Assembly: GCA_002368155.1 (NCBI GenBank)
Contig: AP018180.1
Location: forward strand, 310,001 to 374,000
Direction: 5' to 3'
Source: Nostoc carneum NIES-2107
GTDB taxonomy: Bacteria > Cyanobacteriota > Cyanobacteriia > Cyanobacteriales > Nostocaceae
DNA: 64,000 bases
In this document: positions 16,554-25,445 of the stretch, in pieces
Position numbering within the stretch: the first letter of the stretch is position 1
How the letters are laid out: each line of letters opens with the position of its first letter
Notes under the pieces: model-generated
The model's input: only the letters and a program-made list of their open reading frames with translations
Databases searched by the model: none
What the model was told of the DNA's origin: nothing
Program-made: the position numbers and the translations under genes

Positions 16554-16727
16554 TTACTGGTCTTGGTCTGAGTTATTATCCGCACTAGAACCTTTAATTT
16601 CCTCCTTAAAACCCCGGAGAGTTTTACCCAACGCATTCCCCAATTCGGGAATTCTTTTCGGGCCGAAAATTACAATAGCCACTATCACAATAATGGCAAC
16701 TTCAGGCCATCCTAGTCCAAATAACAT
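16554..16727 (-). CDS. tatA: Twin-arginine translocase subunit TatA/E
   Basis: This 57-residue protein reads MLFGLGWPEVAIIVIVAIVI, followed by FGPKRIPELGNALGKTLRGF and an acidic tail. It has the TatA/E plan of one short transmembrane helix (about 8-21), the FGPK hinge, and an amphipathic helix (24-42). TatA oligomers form the passage for folded proteins with twin-arginine signals. The start is ATG 16725-16727 and the stop TAA 16554-16556. It is a single gene convergent with cphA. UrtA, encoded in this window, has a twin-arginine lipoprotein signal and is a plausible substrate. Confidence 0.93.
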   Translation of the reverse strand: MLFGLGWPEVAIIVIVAIVIFGPKRIPELGNALGKTLRGFKEEIKGSSADNNSDQDQ

Positions 16728-16817
16728 ATAGACTTCCTCTCAAGGATACTTAATTAAATATAGAGTAGTTAATAGTTGGGAGTAATTATTGAGTAAGTAG
16801 GGAGGCATAATTATTTG

Positions 16818-16882
16818 TAGGATGGGTTAGCGATAGCGTAACCCATGCAGGTGTTGGGTTTCGTTCCTCAACCCAACCTACG
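16818..16882. repeat. Palindromic dispersed repeat, GTAGG...CCTAC family
   Basis: The element begins GTAGGATGGGTTAGCGATAG and ends AACCCAACCTACG. Its right half (16853-16882) is 29/30 identical to 32733-32762. The left part carries the GGTTAGCGATAGCGTAACCC palindrome related to 26571 and 37905. No coding capacity. Confidence 0.75.
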
Positions 16883-16933
16883 TCCATCTTATATTTAATT
16901 CCCACCAGCTACTTAGCTGAAATAGACCAAGGA

Positions 16934-17155
16934 TTAACGATTACAACCCCTGTTCCCGCAAAAAGTATCTCTTTTGAGGTCGATTTCTTCAATGACTTCA
17001 GCCAAAGGGGATTGACGGAAAAATTCTGATAGTTTGCTTGGTTGCTCTGGGTTAGTGTTATTTGTAGTCAGGCTTTGAGCCAAAACTTGGATAATATACA
17101 GTTTCTCGTTGGGAGAAAGCTGAAGGAGTTGTTGTTCGAGTTCTGGTATAAGCAT
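16934..17155 (-). CDS. Putative orphan antitoxin-like protein
   Basis: The 73-residue product begins MLIPELEQQLLQLSPNEKLYIIQVLAQSL, a helical N-terminus like that of many small cyanobacterial antitoxins, followed by SEFFRQSPLAEVIEEIDLKRD. No toxin gene lies next to it: the neighbours are tatA and a protein kinase. The last residues TFCGNRGCNR are odd; a frame change after KR would read YFLREQGL and stop, so the present C-terminus may reflect a small indel. It lies 27 bp after the kinase gene and may be read from its transcript. The antitoxin call is tentative. Confidence 0.45.
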   Translation of the reverse strand: MLIPELEQQLLQLSPNEKLYIIQVLAQSLTTNNTNPEQPSKLSEFFRQSPLAEVIEEIDLKRDTFCGNRGCNR

Positions 17156-17182
17156 GATGGGGTTTCAGCAGAAGATAATTTT

Positions 17183-18574
17183 CTACTGTTTTCTAATTTC
17201 TATCCCTAACCAATCGCTTAATTCATGGGCTAACCATTCTAGTTCTGCATCAGATTTAATACTACCGTTACCGCCAATTTGATATTTTTGGACACCAGCC
17301 CAAATATCTAATTGAGCAGGAACTTGAGTGCGAGTACCTTCTGAGTCTTTAGTAAAATGCTGCGGCGTATAAACTAGCTTAGTAATATTTTCTCTAGGTG
17401 ATGGCTGAGGGCGATGGGATTTAAATCCTAATAAATTGTAAGTTAAAGCAATTTTTTGCCGATCGAGGCGTAAGCGGATGCTTCCCCAGATGCTAAATAA
17501 AAAACTATACATCATAAAGCCACCTGCACCCCAAAAAGGCAGAGAGAACAAAGCAAAGGGGAGGTTGACAGGAAAAGGGGCGGCGAGTGCGCCAATTGTC
17601 CAAAATAAGATAAATGAATTCCAGGCGATCGCAAAGGTACCTAAGAATATCATCGATGGTTGCCAGCCAGTAGGCGGAATGATAATTTCTAAGGCATCTC
17701 GATGTTTAGTTAGTTGTATTTTGCTCCCAGGTGGTTTAGCAGTAGTTAAAGCTAAAGCATGGGGAATTTCAGGTTTTTCTAAGGCTTTGAGTGCTTCTAA
17801 GGCAGAATTAGCACGTCTTTCTAAATTAGGTTCAATTAGCCACCGCAACCAATTAGTGAAGCTGGGACTGAGATTCGCTGCTTGCTCAAACTGAATGCGA
17901 AAATCTTTTTGGGGCAAATCTGCTGGCTGGATACCCGTTACCAAATAAATTAATGTTGCCCCTAAACTATAAAGATCCGAAGCTGGGACAGTACGCCCAC
18001 CAAATTGTTCTGGTGGCATATAACCGTAAGTTCCAACTATAGTACGAGTAGAGCCTTCAGTCGCCAAGACAGTCTGTACTGAGCCAAAATCCACCAAATA
18101 AACTTGACCGACACTATTACCAGAGCGATCGCCTAATAAAATATTGCTAGGCTTAATATCACGGTGAATTACGGGCGGATGCAGTCCATGCAAGTAACAA
18201 AGAATTTCTAAAAGCGCTTTGGCTATCTGCTTAACTTCTACTTCTGTAAATATCTGCCCAGCTTTTAAATATTGCTCTAAAGTTTGTGCTGAGATATAAG
18301 TTTGTACTAGAGCAAATCCATTAATAGTAGGTGTATTTAGCTCAAAATAATCTAAATAGCGAGGAATAAAGGGATGTGATAAAGATTTTAAAGTTTCAGC
18401 TTCTCGCTCAAACAGCTTGAGATCATCCCATTCAAAGTCACCACCAAAGGAAAGTAACTTCACAACGACAAGTTCTTGAGTTACCAAATCACGGGCTAAT
18501 AGCGTCCGCCGCCCAGACTTTTTTCCTAATTCCTCTTGAACTTCGTAGCGATCGCTTAATATTTGCTGAGTCAT
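17183..18574 (-). CDS. Membrane-anchored serine/threonine protein kinase
   Basis: This 463-residue protein has a Hanks-type kinase domain from residue 9 (RYEVQEELGKKSGRRTLLARD) with the VAIK-like lysine in VVVKLL, HRDIKPSN, DFGSVQ and an APE-equivalent MPPEQFGG. The glycine loop is altered (GKKSGR). Two or three hydrophobic segments follow (about 310-375), then a C-terminal domain of about 85 residues rich in beta strands. The kinase should face the cytoplasm; what the C-terminal domain senses is unknown. I chose ATG 18574 (MTQQILSDRYEV) over a start 17 codons earlier, as kinases of this group start in this way. Confidence 0.85.
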   Translation of the reverse strand: MTQQILSDRYEVQEELGKKSGRRTLLARDLVTQELVVVKLLSFGGDFEWDDLKLFEREAETLKSLSHPFIPRYLDYFELNTPTINGFALVQTYISAQTLEQYLKAGQIFTEVEVKQIAKALLEILCYLHGLHPPVIHRDIKPSNILLGDRSGNSVGQVYLVDFGSVQTVLATEGSTRTIVGTYGYMPPEQFGGRTVPASDLYSLGATLIYLVTGIQPADLPQKDFRIQFEQAANLSPSFTNWLRWLIEPNLERRANSALEALKALEKPEIPHALALTTAKPPGSKIQLTKHRDALEIIIPPTGWQPSMIFLGTFAIAWNSFILFWTIGALAAPFPVNLPFALFSLPFWGAGGFMMYSFLFSIWGSIRLRLDRQKIALTYNLLGFKSHRPQPSPRENITKLVYTPQHFTKDSEGTRTQVPAQLDIWAGVQKYQIGGNGSIKSDAELEWLAHELSDWLGIEIRKQ

Positions 18575-18669
18575 GATGATTACTGATAACGCTACGTCTA
18601 AAAGCTTTTGATAGCCTACGACCACTCAAAACAGACAAGCTGATATCTTTAGTATAAATATGTAATTTT

Positions 18670-19272
18670 ATGTCCTCCCAAATATGGCCTTATATTACCC
18701 CTGGTATTCCCGATGAGTTGTTCGAGTACTTACCTGGAATCCCCTTAAGCCAACGCGAAGTTAGGCTATTGCTGATTGCTCAACTACGACTGCAAGCAGA
18801 TTCAGTGTTATGGGATATTGGTGCAGGTACAGGTACAATTCCTGTAGAAGTAGGACTTTTATGCCCTGGTGGTCAAATTATCGCTGTCGAACGGGATGAA
18901 GAAGTGGCTAACCTCATCCGCCGCAACTGCGATCGCTTTGAAGTCAAAAATGTTGAAGTGATTGAAGGTAGCGCGCCGGATTGTTTGCAGGATATTAAAG
19001 TTACCCCTCACCGTGTTTGCATTGAAGGGGGAAAGGCCATTCAAGAAATTTTGCAAGCTGTGTGGAATTATCTACCACCAACAGGTAGAGTGGTTGCCAC
19101 AGCTGCTAATCTAGAAAATCTGTATGCTATTTCTCAGAGTTTTTCGCAATTAAGAGCTCGCAATATTGAAGTTGTGCAATCTGCGGTGAATCGCTTAGAA
19201 ATGCGCGGCTTTTCTCAAACCTTTACCGCCGTAGATCCTATATTTATCCTTAGTGGTGAGAAACTAGACTAA
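18670..19272 (+). CDS. cbiT: Precorrin-6B C15-methyltransferase, CbiT-type
   Basis: This 200-residue class I SAM methyltransferase has the glycine motif DIGAGTGTIPVEVGLL near 40-55 and AVERDEE in motif II. The N-terminal PGIPDELFEYLPGIPLSQREVRLLLIAQLRL is characteristic of CbiT, which methylates C15 and decarboxylates precorrin-6B in cobalamin synthesis. In cyanobacteria a separate CbiE usually supplies the C5 activity; it is not here. It is divergent from the kinase gene, with 95 bp between, and is followed in the same direction by cdsA. Confidence 0.88.
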   Translation: MSSQIWPYITPGIPDELFEYLPGIPLSQREVRLLLIAQLRLQADSVLWDIGAGTGTIPVEVGLLCPGGQIIAVERDEEVANLIRRNCDRFEVKNVEVIEGSAPDCLQDIKVTPHRVCIEGGKAIQEILQAVWNYLPPTGRVVATAANLENLYAISQSFSQLRARNIEVVQSAVNRLEMRGFSQTFTAVDPIFILSGEKLD

Positions 19273-19455
19273 ATCCGAAGGATGAAGGCTAAAGGCTAAA
19301 GTATGAAAAATCAAGGTAAACAACTAAATTACTGGAAATGCGGCAGTTCATACATCAAACCTGATATTTAAAACTTCATCCTTCTCCTGCGGAGACGCTA
19401 CGCGTAGCTTGCTTCCCCGGAGGGGTACATCCTTATTCTTTCATCCTTTATTGCT

Positions 19456-20346
19456 ATGCCTTGGTCTCGGATTATTAGTGGAATTGTGGCGATCGCACTG
19501 GCTCTGTTGGCAACCCTATTGGGGGGTTGGTACTTTACCATTGTGATTGCTGTTGTGGTCTTTTTAGGACAACAGGAATATTTTAATTTGGTGCGAGCCA
19601 GAGGCATAGCTCCTGCAGCTAAAACCACCATGTCTGTCAGCCTCATCTTACTGGCAATTTGTACTTTGGATGGGGGTTTAGCAGATGCAGTGATGCCAAT
19701 AGCTGGGACATTTATTTGTTTTTATCTATTGTTTCAACCAAAAATGGCGACGATTGCTGATATATCAGCGTCAATTATGGGGCTATTTTATGTAGGTTAC
19801 TTACCAAGCTACTGGGTACGGTTGCGATCGCTTGGTAGTGCTGCCCTGAGTAATATACCTTTAGGGGGTTACTGGCCTACAAGTTGGACAGATATCCTAG
19901 ATCAAAGAAATCTTGCATTATTACCGCAAGGTTTAACAGCAACAGTGCTAACCTTTCTTTGTATTTGGGCAGCTGATATTGGTGCTTACACTATTGGTAA
20001 ATTCTTTGGTAAAACCCGTTTATCAGATATTAGCCCTAAAAAAACAGTAGAAGGAGCAGTCTTTGGGATCAGTGCTAGCGTTACCGTAGGTCTTGCTGGT
20101 GCTTATTATCTTCACTTACCCAGAGCGCTCTATACTGGTCTGGCATTAGGGCTGTTGATTGGGATTGCCAGTTTGTTAGGGGATCTGATTGAATCTGCCC
20201 TGAAGCGTGATGCTGGAGTAAAGGATTCAGGACAGTTAATCCCCGGACATGGTGGCATTTTGGATCGTACAGATAGCTATATTTTTACAGCCCCCCTAGT
20301 TTATTATTTTCTCACTTTGTTGTTACCGCTAATTACGGAGAGTTAA
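19456..20346 (+). CDS. cdsA: Phosphatidate cytidylyltransferase
   Basis: CdsA makes CDP-diacylglycerol from phosphatidic acid and CTP, the branch point towards phosphatidylglycerol, the only phospholipid of cyanobacterial thylakoids. The 296-residue protein has seven to eight membrane helices and the full C-terminal signature S-x-L-KR-x4-KD-x-G-x2-IPGHGGILDRTD (SALKRDAGVKDSGQ continuing to the D-R-T-D). The start is ATG 19456. It lies 183 bp after cbiT; the gap has a GGAGACGCTACGCGTAGC palindromic repeat near 19390. Confidence 0.95.
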   Translation: MPWSRIISGIVAIALALLATLLGGWYFTIVIAVVVFLGQQEYFNLVRARGIAPAAKTTMSVSLILLAICTLDGGLADAVMPIAGTFICFYLLFQPKMATIADISASIMGLFYVGYLPSYWVRLRSLGSAALSNIPLGGYWPTSWTDILDQRNLALLPQGLTATVLTFLCIWAADIGAYTIGKFFGKTRLSDISPKKTVEGAVFGISASVTVGLAGAYYLHLPRALYTGLALGLLIGIASLLGDLIESALKRDAGVKDSGQLIPGHGGILDRTDSYIFTAPLVYYFLTLLLPLITES

Positions 20347-20576
20347 TCAGGGGTAATGGGTAATGGTGATTTTTCCGCTTTTTCTCTGCCCTTTGCTTCC
20401 CAATTCCCTGTTCTGCTCTACTACTCAGAACTCATTACTCAGAACTCATTACTCATTACTCAGTATTATCTCGTAGATGAGGACTGATGCCAATTTCAGT
20501 GATTTCCACGAACTTTGGCATGGGAATTATAAATTATTATAAATACTAAGTCTCTTGAGTTTTTGATTTTTAATCA

Positions 20577-21290
20577 TCAGGGGTTAACGTTAATTCGCCC
20601 GCGACATAACAACTTACCGGGGATCAGCGTGAGTTCTTGGATATCTACCTCTGGGCCAAGATCAAAATTGTGTTCTTGATTACTTTCGTTTTGCACTACC
20701 ATGTCGTACTGGATTTGGATTGGTGCTAGTTGCAACTCCTGAGCGTTGATCAACTGTAAGCCCAGACAAATCTTGATGGGCGTAGATTCCCCTTCGGATG
20801 ATAGAATGCCACTCAGTATAATTTGATTGGTATCCAGGATAATTTTTTGCCAAGCAGTAGACTTGGTTTTTGTGCAGTGTTCTGGTAAAAGTTTAACCAG
20901 TACATCATTTAAAGCTGTTGCTAATAACTCCGAAGACAGAGATTGATTGAGATCCTGTTCTTCCATACTCAGTTCACCAAATACTGGTACTGTCTCTAAC
21001 AATCGTAGCGGCTTACCCTTGATGACTGAGCCGATGTTGACTTGTATGTTTTCTGCCACTAGTTGAATTTTTCCTATATGGAGACCTCGGTAAACGGCAT
21101 GACTAGCAAAAATCGATACCCAAGGAATCTTTCCCGAGAGAAGTTGGCGATCGCTTGCTCTAATTTCCACTTCGATTTGCGATACTTGAGTTACCTGTGC
21201 TTTCAACCACAGCTTAAGTGCGGTTTTCAGCATATTGGTAATTACTCGGATTTTGCCGTTACTTTTGGGGTCTGAATTCTGCTCTGGCAT
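20577..21290 (-). CDS. DUF2993 family protein
   Basis: This 237-residue protein belongs to the DUF2993 family (LmeA-like, possibly lipid-binding tubular fold) common in cyanobacteria and actinobacteria. The characteristic segments are VEIRASDRQLLSGKIPWVSI, ASHAVYRGLHIGKIQL and a late GKLLCRGRINV ending. There is no obvious signal peptide here; the N-terminal 20 residues are polar and then amphipathic. It is convergent with cdsA and divergent from the pseudouridine synthase gene. Its molecular role is not established in cyanobacteria. Confidence 0.75.
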   Translation of the reverse strand: MPEQNSDPKSNGKIRVITNMLKTALKLWLKAQVTQVSQIEVEIRASDRQLLSGKIPWVSIFASHAVYRGLHIGKIQLVAENIQVNIGSVIKGKPLRLLETVPVFGELSMEEQDLNQSLSSELLATALNDVLVKLLPEHCTKTKSTAWQKIILDTNQIILSGILSSEGESTPIKICLGLQLINAQELQLAPIQIQYDMVVQNESNQEHNFDLGPEVDIQELTLIPGKLLCRGRINVNP

Positions 21291-21425
21291 TCAACTCCTG
21301 TGTTTATGGGAAAACTCTACAATTGGCTGAAGTTAAACAAGCCTTAAATGTAACATTTATGGCTATTAACAACAAAATGCAAATATTATGATTTAAATGT
21401 TAGCGAGAGAATAAGCAAATTCCAC

Positions 21426-22241
21426 ATGGAGGTACGGTTACAAAAAATTCTTGCCCAATGGGGTATTGCCTCACGGCGTGAAGCTGAAGAAATGATTCGG
21501 CGATCGCGTGTGCGGATAAATGGAGTATTGGCTCATTTAGGTCAAAAAGTTAACCCCCAAACAGACAAAATTACAGTTGATGGTAAGCCTGTAGTTACTA
21601 AACAACGTCCGGCTCTAACATATTTATTGCTGAATAAACCTGCGGGAGTAGTTTCCACTTGTTACGATCCTCAGGGAAGAACAACTGTCTTAGATTTACT
21701 ACCAAAAGAATTACGCCAGGGAGCCGGTATCCATCCCGTAGGGCGTTTAGATACAGATTCTACAGGAGCATTATTACTTACTAACGATGGCGAACTGACA
21801 TTTTCTCTCACCCATCCTAGTCATAGCGTCCCGAAAACTTATAGTGTATTGGTTAAAGGACATCCATCGGAAGTAGTTTTACAGATGTGGCGACAAGGTG
21901 TGGTTTTAGAAGGGAGAAAAACCAGACCAGCCCAGGTACGCCTCATAGAAAGTTTTTCTACAAACAGTAGATTAGAAATTGTGTTAAAGGAGGGACGCAA
22001 CCGCCAGATTCGCCGTATAGCTGAGCAATTAGGCTACCCGGTGATTGAACTACATCGGACTGCTATTGGCCCGATTCAATTACAAAGACCAAAACAACCC
22101 TATTTAAAACCGGGTAACTATCGTTCCCTAAAAGATGATGAGATGCGCTTTTTGCAACAGCAAATTAAGCACACACCTATTAAGGATTCAGCTGAGTTAA
22201 GGAGTGTAATCAACCATGACATGGTTCAGAAGAAAGAATAA
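21426..22241 (+). CDS. Pseudouridine synthase, RsuA/RluB family
   Basis: This 271-residue rRNA modifier starts with an S4 RNA-binding domain (RLQKILAQWGIASRREAEEMI, residues 3-60) and continues with a RsuA/RluB/E/F catalytic domain. The catalytic aspartate is in GRLDTDSTGALLLTNDG near 110, and EGRNRQIRRI near 190 is the family's second motif. RluB-type activity on the large-subunit rRNA is likely but the exact uridine cannot be read. Its last 26 bases overlap the next gene, so the two are translationally coupled. Confidence 0.9.
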   Translation: MEVRLQKILAQWGIASRREAEEMIRRSRVRINGVLAHLGQKVNPQTDKITVDGKPVVTKQRPALTYLLLNKPAGVVSTCYDPQGRTTVLDLLPKELRQGAGIHPVGRLDTDSTGALLLTNDGELTFSLTHPSHSVPKTYSVLVKGHPSEVVLQMWRQGVVLEGRKTRPAQVRLIESFSTNSRLEIVLKEGRNRQIRRIAEQLGYPVIELHRTAIGPIQLQRPKQPYLKPGNYRSLKDDEMRFLQQQIKHTPIKDSAELRSVINHDMVQKKE

Positions 22242-23025
22242 TCAGCCGCAAACCCTTTCAGTAGAGCAACAAAGAGCTGAAAAGTTAGCAGAAATTGGCG
22301 CACAACTTTGGGCTTCTCGTCAAGAACAGGGTTTATCGCTAGAGGAAGTAGTTGTGATGACTAGAATTCCTAAGCGACTGTTACAGGCTATTGAAGAAGG
22401 TAATTTAAACGAACTGCCAGAACCAATTTATATTCAAGGATTGATTAGGCAATTTGCCGATGCATTGGGCTTTAACGGCGTAGAATTTTCTAGCACTTTT
22501 CCGATTGTTTATCAACAGGTAAGTTCTACTTCTACTTGGACAAATAAGCCCATTAACCAATTGCGTCCTCTGCATCTTTACTTACTTTATATATTTGTGA
22601 TCATTTGCTCTGTGAGTGGCTTATCTCAAATACTGAATAACGCTGCTTTACAAGCAAGCACTAGCCAAACCAACCAAACCAACGCTCAAAAAGAGTCTTT
22701 CGCACAACCAGTTCAATCAACAAAGCCCCTGGAGATTAAACCATTTAGCAATACTCTCCTGAGTGCTAGAGATGGTCAACCAGTGCAGATTGGTGTAATT
22801 TTGAAGTCGTCATCTTGGATTCGTGTAGTAGCTGATGGCAAAACACAATTTGAAGGTACGCTACCACAAGGAACTCATCGTACTTGGAAAGCTCAAGAGC
22901 AATTAACAGTGAAAACTGATAATGCTGGTGGTGTGCTGATGAGCGTTAATCAGGAGCAACCCAAAGAAATGGGAGAGCCAGGAAAGGTAGAGGAAATCAA
23001 AATTGCGGCTAAAACTAGGTTTTGA
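22216..23025 (+). CDS. RodZ-like helix-turn-helix membrane protein (DUF4115)
   Basis: This 269-residue protein has an N-terminal HTH of the RodZ type (residues 24-95: LWASRQEQGLSLEEVVVMTRIPKRLLQAIEEG), one transmembrane helix near 117-135 and a C-terminal DUF4115 beta domain outside (SSSWIRVVADGKTQFEGTLPQGTHRTWKA). RodZ links MreB to the wall-elongation machinery; cyanobacterial versions are usually called by these domains. It overlaps the pseudouridine synthase gene by 26 bp. A cell-shape role is inferred from architecture. Confidence 0.8.
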   Translation: MTWFRRKNNQPQTLSVEQQRAEKLAEIGAQLWASRQEQGLSLEEVVVMTRIPKRLLQAIEEGNLNELPEPIYIQGLIRQFADALGFNGVEFSSTFPIVYQQVSSTSTWTNKPINQLRPLHLYLLYIFVIICSVSGLSQILNNAALQASTSQTNQTNAQKESFAQPVQSTKPLEIKPFSNTLLSARDGQPVQIGVILKSSSWIRVVADGKTQFEGTLPQGTHRTWKAQEQLTVKTDNAGGVLMSVNQEQPKEMGEPGKVEEIKIAAKTRF

Positions 23026-23189
23026 AAATTGCTAACCCAAGTTGTTAGTTACGTAGATAAAACGTTTGGATTTGGTAATTGGTATTTGGTAATTGGTAAT
23101 TGCGAAAAAATTCTTAACTCTTACCTATTACAAATTAAACATTACTAGTCTGAAAAATGATAATTAGCAACTTATTGAAATTTATTTTT

Positions 23190-23214
23190 GGGGCGCAAGC
23201 ATTGCTTGCGCCCC
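23190..23214. terminator. Bidirectional terminator between the RodZ-like gene and malQ
   Basis: A perfect 10-bp GC-rich stem, GGGGCGCAAG/CTTGCGCCCC, closes the loop CATTG. Runs of T precede and follow it (TTTATTTTT upstream, TTT downstream), so it can serve both converging genes. Confidence 0.85.
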
Positions 23215-23238
23215 TTTGGTTTATGTACTCAACACACA

Positions 23239-24756
23239 TTATCTAGCACTGGACTCTTTGGGCGCACGGCCATACAAGGTGGTTAGGCGTTTTAGTTTGT
23301 GGCTTAATTCCTGAGTTAAGGCGTTGTCTTGGTAGCGCCATTCCCAGTTACCCTCAGCAACACTGGGGAAATTCATCCGCGCTTCTCCTCCTAATCCTAA
23401 AATATCCTGTAAGGGAAGAATTGCTTGATTGGCAATGGAACTCAAAGCGAGTCTAATTAAATCCCAGTGGATACCTTCAGGGCTAACACAACCTAAATAA
23501 AGCAATAAGTTTTCCTTTTCCCAGTCGCCAGCTTGATTAAACCAGCCAACAGTGGTGTCATTATCGTGGGTTCCGGTATAAACTACAGCATTACGTGGGT
23601 AATTGAAAGGTAAAAATGGATTACCAGGATCGGAACCAAAAGCAAACTGTAAAACTTTCATTCCCGGAAATTCAAACTTGTCCCGTAATGCTTCTACCTC
23701 TGGCGTAATCACACCTAAATCTTCTGCTAAAACTGGTAGTTTACCTAATTTTTGGCGAATAGTTTCAAAAAAAGCTTCTCCTGGCGCTTCTATCCATTCA
23801 CCATTAATGGCAGTTTCTTCACCTTGGGGTACAGACCAATAAGCTTCAAATCCTCGGAAGTGGTCAATACGAATAATATCTACATAATCTAGCATCGCTT
23901 CAAAGCGCTGCAACCACCACTTAAAGTCTTGCTTTTGTAATTCTTCCCAGTTGTATACCGGGTTACCCCACAATTGGCCTGTGGCGCTAAAGTAATCTGG
24001 TGGTACACCTGCCATTTGTGAGGCTTCACCAGTTTCTTCATCTAAGGCAAAGATATCAGGATTTGACCAGACATCAGCGCTATCATGGGCAACGTAAATT
24101 GGAATATCACCAATAATATCTATACCGTGTTTATTTGCATAGGTTTTGAGTTCTGACCACTGCTGGAAAAACTCATATTGGATGAATTTATAATAAAAAA
24201 TCTCCTGAGTCAGTTGTCGCCTTACCCGATCCAGTGCTTCTGGTTGACGCTTGGCAACTTCAGACTCCCAAGTATGCCAACTGGCACCATTTTGAGTATC
24301 TTTGAGTGCCATAAATAAGGCATAATCATCTAGCCAATAAGCTTTGCGATCGCAAAAATCGGCAAATTTTTTCTGCTGAATTGATGTTGCTTTGGTGTGA
24401 AAGTTCTCGCAAGCTTTTTGCAGTAAGGCATTTTTAATTGGTACAATCTGCTCGAAATCTACTTTGTGTACCGGAAATGCTGGTAAATTAGCAAAGTCTT
24501 CCTCTTTTAGTAGGTCATCCTTAAGCAGTTTTTCTGGGCTAATCAGCAAGGGATTCCCCGCCATTGCTGAGTAAGACATATAAGGCGAATTGCCATACCC
24601 AGTAGGGCCTAAAGGTAGAACTTGCCAGTATTGTTGGTTACTATCTTTGAGAAAATCAATAAAGCGATAAGCTTCTAAGCCTAAATCCCCAATACCAAAT
24701 CGGCTGGGAAAAGAAGTTGGATGCAGCAAAATGCCGCTGGATCTAGGAAAAGGCAT
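23239..24756 (-). CDS. malQ: 4-alpha-glucanotransferase (amylomaltase)
   Basis: This 505-residue GH77 enzyme transfers maltodextrin segments between glucans and takes part in glycogen turnover. The start MPFPRSSGILLHPTSFPSRFGIGDLG is typical of plant D-enzyme and cyanobacterial MalQ. DIIRIDHFRGFEAYW contains the nucleophile Asp, the acid is the Glu in VLAEDLG, and YTGTHDNDTTVGW holds the third carboxylate. It is full length. It is a lone gene, convergent with the RodZ-like gene and divergent from the Nudix gene at 24904. Confidence 0.96.
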   Translation of the reverse strand: MPFPRSSGILLHPTSFPSRFGIGDLGLEAYRFIDFLKDSNQQYWQVLPLGPTGYGNSPYMSYSAMAGNPLLISPEKLLKDDLLKEEDFANLPAFPVHKVDFEQIVPIKNALLQKACENFHTKATSIQQKKFADFCDRKAYWLDDYALFMALKDTQNGASWHTWESEVAKRQPEALDRVRRQLTQEIFYYKFIQYEFFQQWSELKTYANKHGIDIIGDIPIYVAHDSADVWSNPDIFALDEETGEASQMAGVPPDYFSATGQLWGNPVYNWEELQKQDFKWWLQRFEAMLDYVDIIRIDHFRGFEAYWSVPQGEETAINGEWIEAPGEAFFETIRQKLGKLPVLAEDLGVITPEVEALRDKFEFPGMKVLQFAFGSDPGNPFLPFNYPRNAVVYTGTHDNDTTVGWFNQAGDWEKENLLLYLGCVSPEGIHWDLIRLALSSIANQAILPLQDILGLGGEARMNFPSVAEGNWEWRYQDNALTQELSHKLKRLTTLYGRAPKESSAR

Positions 24757-24903
24757 ACTTGACCTGATGATGTTTGAGGAGGGGATCGCATCGAATCTAT
24801 CATGGTAGGGACTGGTTTAGAAGCTACCAATAGTGGGATAAGTACAGAATGTAATAAATCCCTATAAAAGCTCATAATTACTAATTAATACTTAATATTG
24901 CCT

Positions 24904-25335
24904 ATGAATTACCGTAATCCCGCTCCGACTGTGGATGTAATTATTGAATTAATCGATCAACCTCATCTACCTATAGTGTTAATTGAAAGACATAATCCGC
25001 CTCTCGGTTGGGCGCTTCCTGGCGGTTTTGTAGATTATGGTGAGTCTGTGGAAACAGCAGCGAGGCGGGAAGCTGAAGAGGAAACTGGTTTAAAAATAGA
25101 GTTGGTTGAGCAATTTTTAGTTTATTCTGACCCCAGCCGCGATCCGCGTCAGCATACTATGAGCGTTGTATTTTTGGCGACAGCGAAGGGACAGCCAAAA
25201 GCTGGCGATGATGCTAAGAATATTGGCATTTTTGAGTCGTGGCTTGTGCCTGGTAATTTGTGTTTTGACCACGATCGCATTTTGCGCGATTATTGGCAAT
25301 ATCGGCATTATGGGTTACGTCCGAGGTTGGGTTAA
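24904..25335 (+). CDS. Nudix hydrolase
   Basis: This 143-residue Nudix protein has the box [24 protein letters not shown] near 43-66, matching G-x5-E-x7-RE-x2-EE-x-G-x. The sequences [18 protein letters not shown] before it and [19 protein letters not shown] after it resemble ADP-ribose pyrophosphatase-like or YjhB-like members. I took the ATG at 24904; a TTG two codons earlier is less likely. It precedes the pentapeptide-RidA gene by 110 bp on the same strand. The substrate is unknown. Confidence 0.8.
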   Translation: MNYRNPAPTVDVIIELIDQPHLPIVLIERHNPPLGWALPGGFVDYGESVETAARREAEEETGLKIELVEQFLVYSDPSRDPRQHTMSVVFLATAKGQPKAGDDAKNIGIFESWLVPGNLCFDHDRILRDYWQYRHYGLRPRLG

Positions 25336-25445
25336 GGGAACTAACCGCGAAGGCGCAAAGGGCGCGAAGCAGGGTAAAAGAGATGAATACCTTTGATGCA
25401 AGAGTATCGAGATTATACTGTGTCAGAGGTGTTTAAAGGTGCATT

